Source: Ophiura sarsii
Lineage: Eukaryota > Echinodermata > Ophiuroidea > Amphilepidida > Ophiuridae
Direction: 5' to 3'
DNA length: 64,000 nucleotides
NCBI GenBank assembly: GCA_035610835.1
Contig: CM069446.1
Span: 70,727,062 to 70,791,061 of the forward strand
Positions 44,939 through 55,836 of this stretch are shown piece by piece (positions within the stretch are counted from its first letter, which is position 1; each line of letters opens with the position of its first letter). The notes under the pieces were generated by a model. That model worked only from the letters and a program-made list of their open reading frames with translations, did no database searches and was not told the origin of the DNA. A program made the position numbers and the translations under genes.

Positions 44939-45084
44939 AACAGGTATCCTTTTCGCATGTAATAACGAAATACCGATTTTTAAACTTTTTGGGGGCTCTT
45001 AGCAGATAACAGATCCTTTTAAGATTTAAAATGCAATATTAATTTATAGAGTGTACCTGATGAGACCGAAATTTAGATTCTTTT

Positions 45085-45302
45085 ATAATCAGTACCAAAT
45101 TGGTGAGAAATATGCCGTTTTATCTCTCCGTGCGCAAAAGTAATCAAAGTCTATGTGTGCTTATTTGACATACGCAAGCATCACGCATACAATTCCAAAT
45201 GAGCCATGTTGCACCATGCGATCGTTTGGCGCGCCCACGCTCTTCTGAATTAATTTGCTGCTGTAAGCAAGTTCGCTAATGTGGAACTGACTCAACTATA
45301 GA
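45085..45302. mobile_element. tatagtttgatcagttcc-family MITE
   Basis: aatcagtaccaaattggtga at the left, aatgtggaactgactcaact and atag at the right, and tatctctccgtgcgcaaaag inside are shared with 46397-46631. Confidence 0.75.
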
Positions 45303-45387
45303 ATGTTTCAAGATTCCCCCCTCAGAAAGCTATTTGAGTGTTTTATCTTTGAATGGTTATGTGTAATTAAGTGTATGTTCATCACTA

Positions 45388-45634
45388 AGGGACGCACCAT
45401 TAGATTTCCAGGGGGGTAGGAAGTTTTCGGAGAAAAAAAGATTCCCCCTCTATGCAGGCCAAACCCCCCCCCCCCCCTGATGAGTAAAAAAAACAAAACA
45501 AAAACTACCCCCACCCAACTCAATAAGAATGAATATATTAATAAAAAAAATTCACCCCTTACGGCGGCCAAAAAAAAAAAATCACCACCGAACCCAACTT
45601 CCTACCCCTCCTGAAAATCTAATGGTGCATCCCT
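45388..45634. mobile_element. TIR MITE, 247 bp
   Basis: agggacgcaccattagattt, then ccaggggggtaggaagtt, pairs with aacttcctacccctcctg and aaatctaatggtgcatccct. The arms are about 38 bases with few mismatches. Confidence 0.88.
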
Positions 45635-46396
45635 GACTAACCCTTGAACTTTCGCCTTAGTTTATCCCATAAACTACCGTTGATGTGAATCATGCAGTCA
45701 CCCTATTGCCTGCTTGCACTGTGAATTCTATTCTGGTTTAACATATGAATCCTGAATATTTCACCTGTTTTAAATTTTTACCCATATTTAATGTCATTTC
45801 TTTAATATTTGAATTGGTGTTGTAAACAGGGTAGCAGAGTGGTAGATAGATTTTAACAGCCATATACAATATCAAGGCAAGCCAACTCGCTAGCCAGCAT
45901 GTATGCATGACCGGACTGGACTAAACCTCCTACATAATAGCCTGTATCAAAGAAGATTTGAAGGTCTTCCCACAATGCATTGCGCAAATGCCAGCTAACT
46001 AAACCTTTTCTCACACGATGCATTTGTCGAGCTCTTAAGTTTTAGAAATAAGAATAAGGAACACTGATAACTAATTGATTCATTGATGTAAACTAGAACC
46101 AACGATGAACCAACGATGAACACGCTATATGAAGCCATGATTGTGTGCATATGTCGATGGGACGAGACAAATTGGAGACCAGAATTAGGGCATTTTGCAA
46201 AAACGCAATGCATTGTGGTGGTGTCTTTAAAATCGTCTGTGAGCCTGTTTGCTCCTGTGTGTATAGGCCCTGTGTGATTGATGGCGTCCATTGCATACTA
46301 GGCCTCAAATTCAACATGTTTGTCACACTGGGTAATTGTTATATTTGAGAAGGAATCAAGGGCATTTGTAGTCCATGTGCCAAGATATCGCCCTTC

Positions 46397-46631
46397 TATA
46401 GTTTAATCAGTTCCAAATTGGTGAGAAGTATTCGGTTTTTATCTCTCCGTGCGCAAAAGTAATCCAAGCGAACATGCGCGTTATTATGGCCACACGCACA
46501 CGATTTTGGTCACACGCAAGCGTTAGGCATATGATGCACAGTGCGCTTGTTGCTTTCAGCGCGCTCGCATTCTTCTGTATTAATTCGCTGCTGTAAGAAG
46601 GCTTCGCCAATTTGGAACTGATCAAACTATA
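46397..46631. mobile_element. tatagtttgatcagttcc-family MITE, full length, 235 bp
   Basis: tatagtttaatcagttccaa at the left pairs with ttggaactgatcaaactata at the right. It contains gtgcgcaaaagtaatccaag and cgctgctgtaagaaggc. Other members: 45085, 48105 (right half), 49037 and 60900. Confidence 0.88.
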
Positions 46632-47701
46632 CCAGGGCAGCATCAGGGGGAGAAGGGGGGAGGGGGGGGGGCATCACTCAGTATATTGATGGCACCGCAT
46701 CTGCGCCCACACACAAAAGCGTCAAAGACGGTCATGATCTCACTACATGGCATCGTTGACGTCTTTCTGAAAAGGTTCAGGCTGGTTAGTTTTAGTGATC
46801 CTATATCATGTGACAAGTTGAATAAAATGTTGAAATAAATGAATGTGTTTCACGTTTAAGGGTTTCAAAATGGTTTCAAATTGTGCATGGACGAGCGTAG
46901 GCAGTCGTTTGGTAGGAAAAGGACACGCCCCCTGGAGGCATCGTACTTATCAATATAACAACCTGGGGGTTGGGGTTGGGGTTGGCTGTGTGTGGGTGTG
47001 TGTGTGGGGGGGGGGGGGGGGGGTGGGTGGGGGGATAACCATATTTAGCACATTGCCTTAAACTGATCCTGGATTATTTATTTTTTCAAGGAATGTTGCA
47101 TGGTGCATGAGGCTGTATGCAAAGTTTGGTTGGGCTGGTCAGGGAGTGGGGATGAAAGAGAATAGATTCAGAGCCAGTGGACAGGGACTAATATTCTCCC
47201 ACATTTAATATAATTGACCCATGTTTTTTTCCCTTTCAATCCCCTTTTGACAATTCAGTTCTAAATACACCCCCCCCCCCCCCCCCCCATTTCAAGGCAG
47301 ATCAACATAGCACATGCACTAACTCTTGAAGTGCAACTTGTACATAATTGGGCAGGGCACCTTTAACCCGAGTGAAAAGGCTGCCCTAATTTATTGTGTG
47401 TGTATTTATGTACAACATCAATAATACTAGTAAAAGGATACAATTCTGTGTGGGTGGTGCAAAAGCAATTTACAGCGATAACACTCTGCATTGATTTAAT
47501 TTTTCACTTAGAATTTAAGCCAATAACAATAAATACTTAGTAGTGAAAAGCATTTTAAAAAAAGGGGGAAAAAAGAAACAGAATTGTAAAGTGATGTGAA
47601 GCGTAAACTAAGATAATGTTTTGCACAAATCTTTGTGAAAATTTGTATTTGCACTAAGCTCATGGGCCACATTATCACCCTTTCTCTGTGCAGTGATGTC
47701 A

Positions 47702-48105
47702 GAGCATACTGGGTGAGTCAAAAAACTGCAATAGTGGAAAGAATCCATTTAGTTTTCCAAACCAAGTTGAATTTTGAAACTTTGATAACGTTGCAAGAAT
47801 GACATATTTGTTCCTAGCTTTGTGTGAAAAAATGAAGTCGATCGCATTTTCCGTTTGTCATTGGTGACCCTCTTTGCCACACACCCTAGTTTACGTGTTT
47901 GTCCATGAACACAGTGATTTTCAATTGAAATGGCACACATTACATTTTTATATTTGAAAATCCTGCCAACAAAAAATTGGAAAGATTCAGTTTTTCATTC
48001 GAATTTAGAACATTATAAGCAATTCACAGCATGGGTGAGGTAAATTAATTATGTTAACTCACATGTAAACAAGAAAGGATGCATTAAATTCCAATTACAT
48101 CACAA
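47702..48105. mobile_element. Mariner-like MITE (gagtcaaaaa termini), left half
   Basis: tactgggtgagtcaaaaaac and aaaccaagttgaattttgaa match the left half of 50158-51006. It breaks off where a different MITE piece (48105-48213) begins. Confidence 0.8.
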
Positions 48106-48213
48106 AACCGTGTGCGTGTGGCCATAATCACGCACATACGCTTGGATTACTTTTGCACGCGGAGAGATTAAAAAACGAATATTTCTCGCCAATTTGGATC
48201 TGATTAAACTATA
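48105..48213. mobile_element. tatagtttgatcagttcc-family MITE, right half
   Basis: acgcttggattacttttgc, gcggagagat and ccaatttggatctgattaaa to ctatag match the right end of the family. Confidence 0.78.
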
Positions 48214-48605
48214 GTGTTCTTTTTCATACACAAATAGTCGAGTACCAACCCATGTGAGGACCCGTATTAAAACAGGTATAAAAAGTGTATAGAAATTACA
48301 GACAATCTGAGGACATTTTTTTTTTTACCATACATATAGGGACTTTTGTATGGTATGTGTATTGACGTCTAAGGGAGGACAGGACCATACATACCTTAGG
48401 GGGGTGAGGACCCTCCTCCTATACGTTTTTATGCATAAAAAAAGGGAGGACGTCAAAAAAGGTCCTCACATTGGTTTTTTGTCCTCGCATTGCCGGCTGG
48501 TAGGGACAAAGGTCCTCGGATTGGCGGGTTCACCATTACATTAAAGTTGAAGCCTGGTATACACATACAAATACTACTACATGTATGCCAAACACTGGCA
48601 TAATA

Positions 48606-48855
48606 TTGCTGTTCTGTCAAAACATCTTTTTAGAGCCCTTCAGCATGTATAAAGTCAAACTGCCCAAAGGTTAAGCATGGGAAGTATTGCTTTATACATG
48701 TTGAGGGAGAAGAGCGTACAAGGTTTTGATTGATGTGTTTGGCCCTTGAACATGTTTAGAACAGACTGCCCATAGGTTATACATCTAGGAAGTATAACTT
48801 AATACATGCTGAAGGGCCAAATGGCGATACAAGGTTTTGACAGAACAGCGACAAT
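48606..48855. repeat. Foldback repeat, gttctgtcaaaacc family, ~250 bp
   Basis: attgctgttctgtcaaaac pairs with gttttgacagaacagcgaca; gcccttcagcatgtataaag pairs with aatacatgctgaagggcc. Confidence 0.85.
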
Positions 48856-49036
48856 ATGCTTTTCCTAAAAGGGTGGGAAAATTATTTTAGCATACGATTA
48901 AAACAGAACCATTGTGTTATTTTCAGTATATGCACGATATGTATACAGTAAAATAATACTAGTGAGAGCAGTAGCATAACCAGAGCGAACCAAAGTCTTG
49001 TCGGTTCACTTTTATTTCTTCTAATTTGAAAAGTGC

Positions 49037-49262
49037 TATAGTTTGATCACTTCCAAATTGGGGAAGCCGCCCTTACAGCAGCAAATGAATACAGAAGGAC
49101 ATGGTTAAGCATGAAGGCAACTAGTGCACTGTGCACGCACCATATACGGGTGTGTGTGTGCGACTGTTACCATGTGCGCGGTGTCATAATCACGGGCGTA
49201 CGCTTGGATTACTTTTGCGGGCGGAGAGATAAAAAAACAAATTTTGAACAGATTAAACTACG
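49037..49262. mobile_element. tatagtttgatcagttcc-family MITE
   Basis: ctatagtttgatcacttcca at the left; gaacagattaaacta at the right; acgcttggattacttttgc inside. Confidence 0.8.
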
Positions 49263-49365
49263 CCACTGAGTGAGAGGGTAACATATATAGGTTTGGGGGC
49301 GACTACAGTGATTACGCATGGCATGGATCAATTGCACTGATGGATGGATGCATTTTGTTTATAGT

Positions 49366-49967
49366 TAGGCACAAAAAAAAATTGTTTGGTTGCCCTTTCA
49401 CTTCAATTTTTTTTGGGGTCGGTAGGCCAATTTTTTTATTTATTTTTTTAAATTTATTTTTAGATGTCAAAGAATGCCAAAAATACACTTTCAAGTGAAT
49501 TAGATATGTTTTTATTTCGAAATATAAGTGTTTTTACAAATGTAAAATGGAAGATGAAAGGGATTTTACATGATTTTTGCATACATTACCAATCTTTTCT
49601 TACACAAACAATTCACACTCAGACAAATCAGATATCTATAAACTTGATGTAGTGCATATGGTGTTTTATTAAAATTGCCCGAGCGAAACATGTGAGGTGA
49701 AATGTTATGTTTACAATTGTCGTGTACCTGCTCTTTTAGCACCAGCCTAGAAGCTCCTAGAGAGGAATAAAATATGTATGGCCTAAGAATATGTGTCTGC
49801 AATACATTTTAAATGAACAGCAACCATAATTCACCATCTCGTAAGCATTTATATTCATGATTTTTTTTTTTTTTTTGAAAAAAAGAAGAAGAAAAAACCG
49901 CAACCGAGATATTTCAATATTTACAGTCGGTCGGGAAAGGGCAACCAAACAATTTTTTTTTGGCCTT
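49366..49967. mobile_element. TIR MITE, ~600 bp
   Basis: aaaattgtttggttgccctt then tcac at the left pairs with aaagggcaaccaaacaattt then ggcctta at the right. The ends resemble the ttgtcctc MITE family but differ inside. Confidence 0.8.
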
Positions 49968-50157
49968 ATATAAGATACAGAGCTTTGGGCAAAAAAAGCA
50001 TCACAAATTGAGTGCATTTAAATAAAGATGGGTAATTGTTTAAAAGCTTTTTTGGCATGAGAAGTTACACAAAGTCAATTTTGATATTGATCGAGTTATA
50101 AAAGCATTACAAATTTTAATAAAGATGGCTAATTGTTTTTAGGAATATGAATTTATA

Positions 50158-51006
50158 CTGAGTGAGTAAAAAAAAATGCAATAGGGGAAATAAGCCATCT
50201 TGTTTTCAAAACCAAGTTGAAGTTTGAAGCTTGATAAGCGTAGCAATAATGGTATAGTTGTTATATTAACTTGATGTGAAAAATGAAGTCAATCACATTT
50301 TCCATTTGTCTTTGGTGAACTGCACAACCCAATTTATGTGTTTGTCCATGAAACATAGTGATTTTCAATTGACACTGTACATATTGCATTATCGCATTTG
50401 AACAAACCTTGGAATAATTTCATATTTTTATTCAAATTTAGAACATCATAGGCAATTCATAACATGGTAAGTTAAATTGATTATGTTACTCCCATGTAAA
50501 CAAGAAAGGATCCATTAAATTCCAATCACGTCACAAATTTGCTCAAGTTTTCAAATTTGAATGAGAGAGACATTTTTCAATCTTATACATGTTCGAGTGT
50601 CTCGTGGACAAACATGTGAAATGGTAAAAAGGTTTACCAATGGCAAACAGAAAATTCTATTGACTTCATTATTTCACACGAAGCTAGTAACAAATATGTT
50701 ATTCTTATAACACTTAACCCCCTGGGGTCTACCTGTCTATCTTACAGTGGTTCTGATTGGTTTATTACAAGATGTACTCATATGAATAGCCAATTCAAAT
50801 GCAGCTTGTAAAATGTTTCACTCCCATCTTTATCAGGGATACAATTAACCTAACAATGTCTCTCATTGGTGCAATAAATGATGTATCCATCTTTTTAACC
50901 ACTCGGCCGGTAGTTCTCAGGGGGTTAAAAAAAAAAATCATATTTCAACTTGGTTCTGAAAACAAGATGGCTTCTTTACATCATTGCAGGTTTTTGACTC
51001 ACCCTG
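50158..51006. mobile_element. Mariner-like MITE with nested TTAA MITE
   Basis: ctgagtgagtaaaaa with atgcaataggggaaataagc at the left pairs with gcttctttacatcattgcag and tttttgactcaccctg at the right, TA outside. The interior is itself a near-palindrome (cacattttccatttgtct near 50297 pairs with atggcaaacagaaaat near 50640). Confidence 0.85.
50718..50924. mobile_element. TTAA-flanked MITE, 207 bp, nested
   Basis: ccccctggggtctacc at the left and ggtagttctcaggggg at the right, flanked by TTAA (50714-50717, 50925-50928). A relative is at 61156-61359. Confidence 0.9.
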
Positions 51007-51478
51007 TACATATACATTTAATTTTGATTGTATTATGAAAGCAACACAAATGAAACTTATCTATAAAGATTGATAATTGTTCTAGAGCTTTGTTTTGTTG
51101 TTTTATTGCATGTGAAGTTACAGAAGCAAATTAGATATTGATTGAGTTATAAAAGCATTACAAATTACCCGCATCAATAAATATGGATAATTGTTTTGAA
51201 AGCATTGTTGCATGCAAAGTTTGCACAATCAAAATATATATAGATATGAAACCAGCTTCTTTGAACTATTAGTCTCTAATAATTTTCTTTCACGTATAGA
51301 TTTTATTGCACAGATAGTTTTTTTACATTTAATGTAGATTAAAAGCTTTGGGATGAAATACAAGTTTATTATACTGCGTAACGTTCTGCGATATCTACAT
51401 AAATTATGTCATATATTCAATTAATCCTAATAATAATATTATGAAATTTATCAAGCTCTGTATATTTTGAACTAGTGT

Positions 51479-51916
51479 ATTAATGTGATGTATATAAAAG
51501 TATACATTTTTGAAAAGGAAATGAATGAGTCAGACAATACATTTTTGGTATAAGATTTTACTAAAAATTCAGATTTTTAAAAATGTTGACCCAAAAATCA
51601 CCTTTTTAGATCAACAATTTTCAGACAATGTTACCAAATCAATTTTTGGTAAAAAATGCAGAAATTGCAACAAAATCATCTAAAGACAAATTTTGAGGTA
51701 AATAAGAAACATCAAAATGTGTCTTTAGATGATTTTGGTGCAACTTTTTACCAAAAACTGATTTTGTTACATTGTCCAAAAAATGTTGAACTAAAAAAGT
51801 TATTTTGGGTCAAAATTTTAATTAAATCTGAATTTTTAGTGAAATTTGATACCAAAATGGATTCTCTGACTCATTTCCTTTCCAATAATGTATACTTTTA
51901 TATACATCACATTAAT
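51479..51916. repeat. Long near-palindrome (foldback element), ~435 bp
   Basis: attaatgtgatgtatataaa then agtatacatt at the left pairs with aatgtatacttttatataca then tcacattaat at the right. The arms remain complementary to the centre near 51690. Related arms occur around 18500-18590 and 36780-36840. Confidence 0.88.
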
Positions 51917-51989
51917 ACAATAGTTCAAAAGTGGACCGTGTTGTGGTCATATGCTGTTCCCTCAAGCATGTATCAACAGTCCAGTCCCT

Positions 51990-52770
51990 TCAACCGTTGC
52001 TTTTGTTTATAAACATTGCTGACGACATTGCACTGTTGTCTGAGGAAGTGTCTCAAGCGCAATCACTATTCAACAGAGTGGAGACTTCAGTGGGCATAGT
52101 TGGGCTCATAATGAACGCTGCAAAGACGAAGTACATGTCCTTCAACCAGACACAAGTACCTTTAATCACCACAAGCAAAGGCATGCGCCTTGATAAAGTG
52201 TAAGACTTCAAATACCTTGGAGCCTGGATGAACAGTACTGAAAAGGACATCAAAACACGCAAAGCAGCTGTATGGAGAGCTTGTGGCAAACTTAGTCAGC
52301 TATGGAAGGCTAAATCACTATCTAGAAAGCTCAAAGAAAGACTGTTCATAGCTACAGTAGAATATGGATGTGAGGCATGACAGTCACCCCAAAGTTTGGT
52401 AAACAACTGGATGGATGCTACACTAGGATGCTAAGATCTGTGTTCAACATCAACTGGAGTCAGCATGTGACAAATAAGGACCTGTATGGGGACATGCCAA
52501 AAGTCTCGGACAAGATCAGAGAACGCAGAGCAAGATTTGCTGGACACTGCTTCAGGGGGTCCAAGGAGCTTGTACACAAACTCATACATTGGATTCCAAA
52601 GCATGGAGTAAGAAAGCGTGGTAGACTAGCCCTGACCTACATTGACATACTCAAACGTGATACAGGACTGCAGGTGGAAGAAATCAAAACAGCTATGTTG
52701 GATAGGAAGATCTGGAGAGGCATTGTGGTTTGGAAAAATCATCCGTCCTAAGTAAGTAAAGTAAGTAAGT
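51990..52770 (+). pseudogene. RTE-like LINE, 5'-truncated reverse-transcriptase relic
   Basis: The frame at 52008 reads ADDIALLSEEVSQAQSLFNR, which contains the RT catalytic ADD motif. It is followed by LIMNAAKTKYMSFN, a stop, then DFKYLGAWMNSTEKDIKTRK, AATVEYG, and finally RARFAGHCFRG and LDRKIWRGIVVWKN. Stops and frame changes (52203, 52379) show decay. The 3' end is a short taag repeat (52750-52770), as in RTE-type elements. The N-terminal endonuclease and first RT motifs are missing. Confidence 0.87.
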
Positions 52771-52885
52771 AAGCTGTCGCCCCGTCTATATATCACCATG
52801 TCGACTTTCAATGTAAGTGCCACCAGTTTTATTTTAACACATCAATTAACAGTGATCATTATTTCCTGTTGTTTATTGCTAACAG

Positions 52886-52930
52886 ATCAGAGTTCTCCAG
52901 TCCAGAGAAAGACACGAGGTGTTAAACACG
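52886..52930 (+). CDS. ACAP2: ACAP-family Arf-GAP, exon 8
   Basis: A 45-base exon in phase 0 at both ends, acceptor ttgctaacag, donor gtaagt. It encodes IRVLQSRERHEVLNT, matching the I.VLQS...(S/H)E.L segment that follows LDYV.Q in ACAP BAR domains. Its 15 codons could be skipped in frame. Confidence 0.93.
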
Positions 52931-52964
52931 GTAAGTACTCGGATATCTTTTGGTAAAAGAATAA

Positions 52965-53308
52965 GAGATAAGGCAGCAATGATTGGCACTGGACTCATAG
53001 TCCAAATGTTGTGGGTTCGAGTCCCATAACAAGGCAGCAATGATTGGTTTACAATTAAACAGTCGTTTGGGCATGTGTGGCCCAGTGGATTGAGCACATG
53101 TTTCATAATCCAAATGTTGTGGGCTCGAGTCCCATAACAAGGCAGCAATGATTGGTTTACAATTAAACAGTCGTTTTCTGCATTACAGTTGTTTGGGCAT
53201 GTGTGGCCCAGTGGATTGAGCACTGGACTCATAATCCAAAGGTTGTGGGTTGGAGTCCCATAACAAGGCAGCAATGATTGGTTTACAATTAAACAGTCGT
53301 TTGGGCAT
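52965..53308 (+). repeat. Tandem array of SINE head units (three units) before a complete SINE
   Basis: Units carry tgtggcccagtggattgagc (A box) and gttcgagtcccata (B box), joined by aaggcagcaatgattggttt and acaattaaacagtcgttt. They start about 52965 (A box decayed), 53078 and 53200. The next head at 53320 belongs to the full SINE. Confidence 0.85.
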
Positions 53309-53600
53309 AACAATCATCTGGGCATGTGTGGCCCAGTGGATTGAGCACTGGACTCAAAATCCAAAGGTTGGGGTTCGAGTCCCATTGTAGTCAACATGTT
53401 GTGCTCTTGAGTAAAGGCACTTTACCGCAATTACTCCTCTCTACCCAGGTGTTTTTAAATTAGTACCGGTATTCTTCAGTGCTGGGAAGGTAACAGACTT
53501 GCTTTGGATGAGGTGTAGCGAGCCCCACACAGCAACATTATAAAAAGGAGCGAGTCTAGCCCTATAGCTTTGAAAGAGAGATGGGCACTCCGCTCCTGGG
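53309..53600 (+). mobile_element. tRNA-derived SINE, same family as 39437-39815
   Basis: Head tgtggcccagtggattgagc and ggttcgagtcccat. Body gtcaacatgttgtgctcttg, cagtgctgggaaggtaacag, aggtgtagcgagccccacac and tttgaaagagagatggg align with the 39437 copy. Confidence 0.85.
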
Positions 53601-53756
53601 ATTACAGAAGCGGCACTTCGCTCCTGGGATTACAGGAGCGGAGTTTCCCTTCTTTTTTAAAAAAAATGGTTTACAGTTGATTTTCACTGTAGTTCTACAT
53701 TGGGCAAACCAAGCAGCCTTTAAAAGGGAGAGTCTCAACACAAGAAAGCAAATAAG

Positions 53757-54324
53757 GTGCTCAACAAAATAAAGTCATTCACTTTGTTTATATCCTATTC
53801 TGTTTATAACTATCAATTGTGTTTTGACCAAACATGCTGGATAGACATTTGGATGAATCTTTTAGGCACAATTTGATATCAAACATGCCACTAAACAACA
53901 ATTATAAGCCATGATTAGCCCTATTTAAAGAAATCACAACGAGGAGAGAAAATGTTGTGTATGCGTTGCGTGGCCTGGATGATCGCAGGGGATATCGATT
54001 ACACATGCGACACTACCCATGCATGCCAGTTTGAATTTGAATTAGCCAGCGCAGGGGAAATGTGCAGGACAAATATGGGATATGTGCTTGGTAGCCTTCG
54101 GTCTTTGCTCCCGCGTAGTGTATTGAATATGCAAATTTGGAAATGTCACAGATTTTCGTTAACTGGTGCTAATCATGGCTAATCTTTGTTGTTTTGTGGC
54201 ATATTCGGTACCAAATTGAGCCAACAAGATTCATCCAAATGTCCATCTAGCCTGTTTGGTAAACAAATAATTGAAAGTCACTCTATAGGATAAGCAAAGT
54301 GTATGACTTTCTGTTGTTGAGCAC
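53757..54324. mobile_element. Long-TIR element, ~570 bp
   Basis: gtgctcaacaaaataaagtc pairs with gactttctgttgttgagcac. Further in, gctggatagacatttggatg pairs with catccaaatgtccatctagc, and gccatgattagccc pairs with gctaatcatggct. The arms are about 170 bases with decay. Confidence 0.88.
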
Positions 54325-54669
54325 TTTACTTCTGCTCTGGATGAGCATGCATGTTCTCCCTAGATGGATTTTGGTGTAGATTGAAGGGAGGGGAAAAAAT
54401 CTAGGAATTTTGAACACACAAATCACTGCGGTCCAACCCTGGTTTGATCTGCGGACCTTCTACACGCCAGATATGCGCTCCTGCAAATTGAGCTGCCCAG
54501 GGCAGCAAATTGATGCCCACATACGAGCTCGGTCGATGACATCATTCAAATCAATGCGCTTGGGGAGAGGATTTTGTGTAGTTATTTGTAGTGTTTAGGA
54601 CTGTTAGGTTAAGAAGGCCATACACCTCTTTGAATGGAATGATTCCAAAAGTATGGTGCAAGTTCCCCA

Positions 54670-54895
54670 TCTTGGGATGATTCAGGGTGTCTCAAAAGAT
54701 TCGAAAACAATTTGAAAGATGTGTATCTCTCATAAAATGAGTCGCAGTACCAACTTGAAAATATATTTGGAAAGAGAAAACTTGCAGAATAATTTCGGTA
54801 CCAAACATGAGCCCTTTTTGAAGCCCCTCAAAGGTCTGGCAACCTAACTCGCAATACCATACAATTGTTCAATTTGCTGGACGCACTGTTTTAGT
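54670..54895. mobile_element. Mariner-like MITE fragment (agggtgtcccaaaag family)
   Basis: cagggtgtctcaaaagattc at the left; ccaacttgaaaatatatttg and ggtaccaaacatg inside match 41708-42295 in reverse. Confidence 0.78.
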
Positions 54896-54918
54896 CTCAC
54901 TGCAATCACATACCAAGT

Positions 54919-55251
54919 GCTCCCATAATCTGGAAAAACCTAGGAAAAACTGTTTGGTTTCAGGACTTGGCAATATCATGTTTCGTGCCCCGTAATGATA
55001 CACGCTAACGGAATAAGCTGTGAAATGTTATGGCGTTGATTCCGTATGACGTCACAAACGGGTAAGCCAAACATGATATTGCCTAGGACTAGGTTTTTTA
55101 TCAAGTTAAAGTATGTGAAACGCTTTCCTGTCGGCAGATTTTCATCTGGAATCTTGATAAACTGAAGGGGAAAAGCTATTAAGTCCAAATATGGGTCTTA
55201 CTCAATTTTCCCCCAAAATTTGACTTGCTACGTTTTCCAGATTACAGGAGA
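54919..55251. mobile_element. TIR MITE (uninterrupted relative of 31403-31991)
   Basis: ctcccataatctggaaaaac at the left; gttttccagattacaggag at the right. aaactgaaggggaaaa and ccaaatatgggtct are shared with 31580-31625. Confidence 0.82.
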
Positions 55252-55463
55252 GTGGTCCTTACATTTCATTCATTTTTTCAAAAAGGTTTTTCACTTATTA
55301 AATTGTTGTGCACAACATCAATAATTTTCATAATAAGGATTTTATCATTCTGAAATCAAAAAGAATCATTGTTTACAGCATAAATTATCTGCAATTTTTA
55401 AAATAGCAACTGGAAAGCAATTCTCATAAATGTCTCTTTTCTGTTTTTGTGTTTTTCTTCCAG

Positions 55464-55559
55464 ATGTTGTCTTTCATGCATTCCCAGTTTACTTTCTTCC
55501 ATCAAGGCTTCGATTTACATAAAGATCTGCAGCCGAGTCTCAAAGAATTAGCATTACAG
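55464..55559 (+). CDS. ACAP2: ACAP-family Arf-GAP, exon 9
   Basis: The acceptor is gtttttcttccag and the donor gtaagt; phase 0 at both ends. It encodes MLSFMHSQFTFFHQGFDLHKDLQPSLKELALQ (32 codons, given here as seen across the exon). MLSFM.(A/S)...FFHQG.DL is the strongly conserved last BAR helix of ACAP proteins, which normally continues with L..LV..A and then the PH domain; that exon is not in the window. The last 48 bases (GFDLHKD onward) are copied in the repeat array that follows. Confidence 0.95.
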
Positions 55560-55836
55560 GTAAGTACACACCGTGTAAGGCATACGGGGATGTGCCGCTC
55601 CAGTGGGTCGTTTTTTCATGAGACATCCTTAGCCATGGGTAGGCTTTTCAGTGAAAATCCTTAGACGTGGGTCCTGTTTTCACGATTTTCGTGAAAATTA
55701 GGTCTATTTTCGCGAAAATTTGCCCAAATTAGGTCTATTTTCGCGAAAAATCACCCTTAGAAATGGGTATGGGTTTTGAACCTCCAGCGGCACACCCCCG
55801 ACCAAACCAAATCCGAGTACCCCCCCCCCCCCCGGG

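Larger units (their letters stand above)
44406..52885 (+). other. Rest of intron 7: stretches without recognised content
   Basis: Between the listed elements, 44406-44667, 45640-46390, 46640-46960, 47040-47700, 48214-48600, 48860-49030, 49970-50150 and 51010-51478 show only AT-rich DNA, GT/G and C tracts (46967-47034, 47270-47288) and weak repeats such as gagttataaaagcattacaa (50093, 51143). Confidence 0.65.
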
